Source: Acidobacteriota bacterium
GTDB lineage: Bacteria > Acidobacteriota > Terriglobia > Terriglobales > Acidobacteriaceae
Assembly (NCBI GenBank): GCA_021805265.1
Contig: JAJZFR010000177.1
Location: 1 to 14,536, forward strand
Direction of reading: 5' to 3'
DNA length: 14,536 nucleotides
Position numbers and translations under genes: made by a program. Positions 11,932 through 14,536 of the stretch are shown here, piece after piece; position 1 is the stretch's first letter; the number at the start of each line of letters is the position of its first letter. The notes under the pieces were generated by a model. The model was not told the origin of the DNA. It did no database searches and saw only the letters and a program-made list of their open reading frames with translations.

Positions 11932-12975
11932 ATGTTCATCGATGAAGCACGGATTTTAGTGAAGGCTGGCGACGGCGGCAATGGCTGCGTGGCCTTTCGG
12001 CGGGAGAAGTTTGTCCCGCGCGGCGGCCCCTCGGGCGGCGACGGCGGTCGCGGCGGCGACGTGGTGATGGAGGCCAGCCAGCAGCACAATACGTTGATCC
12101 ACTTTCGCTACAACCCGGAGCACAAGGGCGAGCGTGGCCGGCACGGGGAAGGCTCGAACTGCACGGGACGCGATGGAGCTTCGGTGGTGCTGAAGGTTCC
12201 GGTGGGGACGACGCTGTTTGACGCGGAGACGGGCGAGCAGGTGCATGATTTTTCACGCGCGGGCGAGAGCTTTGTGGTTGCCAAAGGCGGACGCGGCGGA
12301 CGCGGCAATCAGCACTTTGCCACGCCGACGCATCAGGCCCCGCGGGAGTCGGAGCCGGGTCGGCTGGGCGAGGAACGCACCTATCGGCTGGAGTTGAAGC
12401 TGCTGGCCGATGTGGGCCTGGTGGGCTTTCCGAATGCGGGAAAATCGACGCTGATCTCACGCATCTCGGCGGCGCGACCGAAGATTGCCGACTATCCCTT
12501 CACGACGCTCGAGCCGAATCTTGGCGTGGTGACGGTGGGCGAAGCTCCGGAGCAGCGAAGTTTTGTGGTGGCTGACATGCCGGGGCTGATCGAGGGCGCG
12601 CATCTGGGTTCGGGGTTGGGGATTCAGTTCCTGCGCCATATCGAGCGGACCAGCGTGCTGCTGCACCTGGTGGATGTGTCGGACGGTTCGGGTCGCGAGG
12701 ATCCGGTCGCGGATTTCAAGGTGATCTTTGGCGAGCTGGACAGCTTTGGCCACGGGCTGGCAGAGAAGCCGATGATGGTGGTAGCGACCAAGATTGACGC
12801 TGCGAACCCGCTGAAGCTGAAGAAACTGGTGGCCTACGCCAAGCGGCGGAAGCTGGAGTTTTATGCGATTTCAGCGGTGACCGGCGCGGGCATCGAGGAG
12901 TTGAAGTGGGCGCTCGAAAAGGCGGTGCAGACGGCGCGTGTGGTCGAGCCGGAGGCTGCGGCGTTCGATTTCTGA
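11932..12975 (+). CDS. obgE: GTPase Obg/CgtA
   Basis: This 347-residue protein is the conserved Obg GTPase, involved in large-subunit ribosome assembly and stress signalling. The glycine-rich Obg fold covers about 1-158 (MFIDEARILVKAGDGGNG, RGGPSGGDGGRGGDV, KGGRGGRGNQHFATP). The G domain shows G1 GFPNAGKST (165-173), G2 with FTTLEPNLGVV (190-200), G3 DMPGLIEGAHLGSGLG (215-230), G4 TKID (286-289) and G5 SAV (314-316). G4 is TKID rather than the commoner NKxD, a variant that should still bind guanine. The length fits Obg proteins without a long C-terminal extension. An in-frame TGA at 11926-11928 makes the ATG at 11932 the first usable start. AAAGGA lies 13 nt upstream, longer than ideal. A short leader ORF precedes it. 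The ribosomal neighbours rplU-rpmA, often found before obg, are not here. Confidence 0.97.
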   Translation: MFIDEARILVKAGDGGNGCVAFRREKFVPRGGPSGGDGGRGGDVVMEASQQHNTLIHFRYNPEHKGERGRHGEGSNCTGRDGASVVLKVPVGTTLFDAETGEQVHDFSRAGESFVVAKGGRGGRGNQHFATPTHQAPRESEPGRLGEERTYRLELKLLADVGLVGFPNAGKSTLISRISAARPKIADYPFTTLEPNLGVVTVGEAPEQRSFVVADMPGLIEGAHLGSGLGIQFLRHIERTSVLLHLVDVSDGSGREDPVADFKVIFGELDSFGHGLAEKPMMVVATKIDAANPLKLKKLVAYAKRRKLEFYAISAVTGAGIEELKWALEKAVQTARVVEPEAAAFDF

Positions 12976-12984
12976 GGGATCAGA

Positions 12985-13158
12985 TCACTGCGCCCCGGCG
13001 ATGCCAAAGGCCGGCGGCACCAGCGCTACGAGCGGATCGCCATCGAGCGAAACCTGGCTCTGTTCGAGCACCGAAAGCATCTGGGCCTGCTCGTCGATTG
13101 CCAACCAGCAGACGGCAGCTTTATAGAGTCGGCCCGTAAATGCTGTGACTTTGAGTAT
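12985..13158 (-). pseudogene. Possible 3' remnant of an unrecognised gene
   Basis: On the minus strand a 57-codon stretch is open between TAA (13161-13159) and TGA (12987-12985). The translation includes GRLYKAAVCWLAIDEQAQML and ends PPAFGIAGAQ. Codon positions look coding-like: G-rich first, mixed second, GC-rich third. No ATG lies near the 5' end; the first is internal. It may be the tail of a decayed gene or a small gene with a TTG start. It ends 9 bp from the convergent obgE stop. I do not recognise the family. Confidence 0.25.
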
Positions 13159-13177
13159 TTAAGGACATCCAATCAAC

Positions 13178-13276
13178 ATGGAACAAGAGGATGCACGCAA
13201 ATTGGGATCGGGCGTTTTTTCTCGGCTGACCGCAACCCAGGACGCCCCCCACAACTCGTTCCTCGTGTCATTGTGA
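13178..13276 (+). CDS. Small hypothetical ORF (32 residues)
   Basis: ATG at 13178 to TGA at 13274-13276 encodes MEQEDARKLGSGVFSRLTAT followed by 12 more residues. An AAGGA at 13161-13165 lies 12 nt upstream, wider than usual. The sequence is mixed and soluble-looking, with no membrane segment or known motif. It may be a truncated N-terminus of a lost gene or a chance ORF. It sits in the 314-bp spacer between obgE and the convergent repeat protein. Confidence 0.2.
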   Translation: MEQEDARKLGSGVFSRLTATQDAPHNSFLVSL

Positions 13277-13289
13277 CTATGTGCGGCGC

Positions 13290-14536
13290 TTAGGGCGCGT
13301 ACTGGAAGACCGTACCGTGGTTCGCAGCACCACCGCCAATCGTTGTGCCATAGAGGTAGCCATTGCTGCCTATCACGAGGCCCGCTTGCGGATTAGCTCC
13401 ATCATTTCCCTGGACGAACGAATGCAGTACCGTCTCTGTGCCGCTGGGCGTGATCTCGAACAGGACGCCTTGATTGTTGCTGCCTCCGTCGCTCGTTGTG
13501 CCAAGGAGATTGCCGCTACTGTCGATCACGATGCTGTCCTGAGGAAGGGAACCGTCCGTGCCTCCCTGGAAGGAATACAAGACGGATTCGGTGCCGGACG
13601 GTGTGATCTTGAACACGGTACCAAAATTCTGTGTACCGCCGCGGCTTGTTGTTCCGTAAAGATTTCCGTTGCTGTCCATGACCAGAGCTGCAGTAGGAAC
13701 CTGCCCATCGGGGAGGGACGAGAATGAGTAGAGTATCGATTCAACGCCGGTTGAATCGATCTTGAATACCGTGCCGAAGCTGCTGGACCCGCCAACGGTC
13801 GTCGTTCCGTAAAGATTTCCGTTGCTGTCGATCAGTAGCCCTCCATTCAGATCCTGTCCGTCGCTGCCAACACCAAAGGAATGCAGCACGGTTTCAGTAC
13901 CGGTCGGGGTGATCTTGAATACCGTGCCGTGACTGCTGGACCCGCCAACAGACGTCGTACCGTAAAGATTTCCGCTGCTATCCATGACCAGCCCTGCGTA
14001 TGGTGCGGCTCCGTCGTTGCCGCTGCCAAAAGTGTGCAGTACCGTCTCGGCTCCGCTTGGGGTGATCTTGAAGACTGTACCAAGGTTGTTGCTCCCGCCC
14101 GCATAGGTTGTGCCGTAGAGGTTGCCCGCGCTGTCAAAGACCAGCGAGGCGTACGGGTTGCTTCCATCGCTACCACCGGCAAAGGAATACAGCACGGTTT
14201 CAGTGCCGGTCGGAGTGACTTTGAACACTGTCCCCAGGTTGTTGCTGCCACCATCTCTGGTCGTGCCGTAGAGGTTGCCGCTGCTGTCCATTACAACTCC
14301 GGCGTACACATTCATGCCATCCGGGCTGCCCATGAACGAGTACAGAACGCTTTCGCCATGATCTCCGCAACTGACAGCCACCGAGGTTACATTGCTGCTG
14401 GCTATGGTACCTGTACCATTGGCGACAGTGCATATCTGGCCGGTGGGCTGGGTGCTTACAGTGACTGCGTAGGTTGTGCCTGTCGCAAGCTGCGTTGTGA
14501 ACGAGAAGGTGCCGTTAGCCGTGACCGTCAGGCTGG
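13290..14536 (-). CDS. GloVer-repeat surface/secreted protein (partial, 5' end outside window)
   Basis: The minus-strand frame is open from the right edge (codon phase beginning at 14534) to TAA at 13292-13290, giving about 414 residues. The GTG at 14381 is internal, not the start. The first part (14534 to about 14350) reads as an Ig-like surface module: NGTFSFTTQLATGTTYAVTV, TGQICTVANGTGTI, then NVTSVAVSC. It is followed by seven repeats of 51 residues (the last one short) with the pattern SSGNLYGTTxxGGSxxxGTVFKITPxGTETVL and xSFxxGxDG. This is the 'GloVer' tandem repeat (TIGR03803) found in Acidobacteria, Verrucomicrobia and relatives. The repeats probably fold as a beta-propeller-like or solenoid surface structure; function is unknown. 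The protein is expected to be exported, but the signal peptide lies outside the window. Confidence 0.85.
   Translation of the reverse strand, partial: SLTVTANGTFSFTTQLATGTTYAVTVSTQPTGQICTVANGTGTIASSNVTSVAVSCGDHGESVLYSFMGSPDGMNVYAGVVMDSSGNLYGTTRDGGSNNLGTVFKVTPTGTETVLYSFAGGSDGSNPYASLVFDSAGNLYGTTYAGGSNNLGTVFKITPSGAETVLHTFGSGNDGAAPYAGLVMDSSGNLYGTTSVGGSSSHGTVFKITPTGTETVLHSFGVGSDGQDLNGGLLIDSNGNLYGTTTVGGSSSFGTVFKIDSTGVESILYSFSSLPDGQVPTAALVMDSNGNLYGTTSRGGTQNFGTVFKITPSGTESVLYSFQGGTDGSLPQDSIVIDSSGNLLGTTSDGGSNNQGVLFEITPSGTETVLHSFVQGNDGANPQAGLVIGSNGYLYGTTIGGGAANHGTVFQYAP
13293..14345 (-). repeat. Seven tandem 153-bp coding repeats (last one 135 bp)
   Basis: The GloVer units are in exact 153-bp register from 14345 down to 13428, followed by a 135-bp final unit. 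DNA identity is high in places. For example GTTCCGTAAAGATTTCCGTT occurs at 13651 and again at 13804, exactly 153 bp apart. This points to duplication within the gene and possible unit exchange by recombination. Confidence 0.9.

Noticed and set aside
13194..13220. T6 run at about 13214 as a terminator for obgE
   Set aside because: Only a 4-bp stem with a long loop can be drawn before the T-run; not convincing.
13293..14345. Regular repeats resembling a CRISPR array
   Set aside because: The period is 153 bp with no short constant repeat and unique spacer pattern; the repeats are coding GloVer units.

Overview
This 14.5 kb window is high-GC bacterial DNA from the chromosomal dnaA neighbourhood. 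The gene content suggests an Acidobacteriota genome of the Terriglobia/Acidobacteriaceae type. The clues are a very large Oar-like TonB-dependent receptor with an N-terminal carboxypeptidase-regulatory-like domain, a surface protein made of 'GloVer' tandem repeats, and a secreted GH51 arabinofuranosidase beside core genes. The taxonomic call is an inference from gene content, not from a marker alignment.

Layout: (1) Positions 1-1189, minus strand: the conserved rpmH-rnpA-yidD cluster (ribosomal protein L34, RNase P protein, membrane-insertion factor), with yidD cut by the left edge. (2) 1190-1759: a 570-bp divergent spacer holding candidate promoters and two hairpins, but no recognisable consensus DnaA boxes. 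(3) 1760-3199, plus strand: dnaA, closed by a perfect 18-bp bidirectional terminator. (4) 3287-7551, minus strand: a secreted GH51 alpha-L-arabinofuranosidase preceded by a stand-alone molybdopterin oxidoreductase of the Bacillus YyaE/YoaE type. (5) 7586-8062, plus strand: a small lipoprotein with an NTF2/SnoaL-like fold. It runs into a 264-bp palindromic element with terminal inverted repeats (8053-8316). (6) 8347-11739, minus strand: the TonB-dependent receptor. (7) 11853-12975, plus strand: a 17-codon leader-like ORF with an excellent ribosome binding site, then obgE. (8) 12976-13289: a spacer with two coding-like scraps. (9) 13290-14536, minus strand: the GloVer-repeat surface protein, which continues beyond the right edge.

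The core genes (rpmH, rnpA, yidD, dnaA, obgE) serve translation, RNA processing, membrane insertion, replication initiation and ribosome assembly. The genes between dnaA and obgE look like accessory functions: arabinan/arabinoxylan side-chain removal, outer-membrane uptake, a redox enzyme and a lipoprotein. They do not form an evident single operon. I see no defence system, prophage, CRISPR array or tRNA. The least explained structures are the 8053-8316 palindromic element, the leader ORF before obgE, and the possibly leaderless start of the molybdopterin gene.
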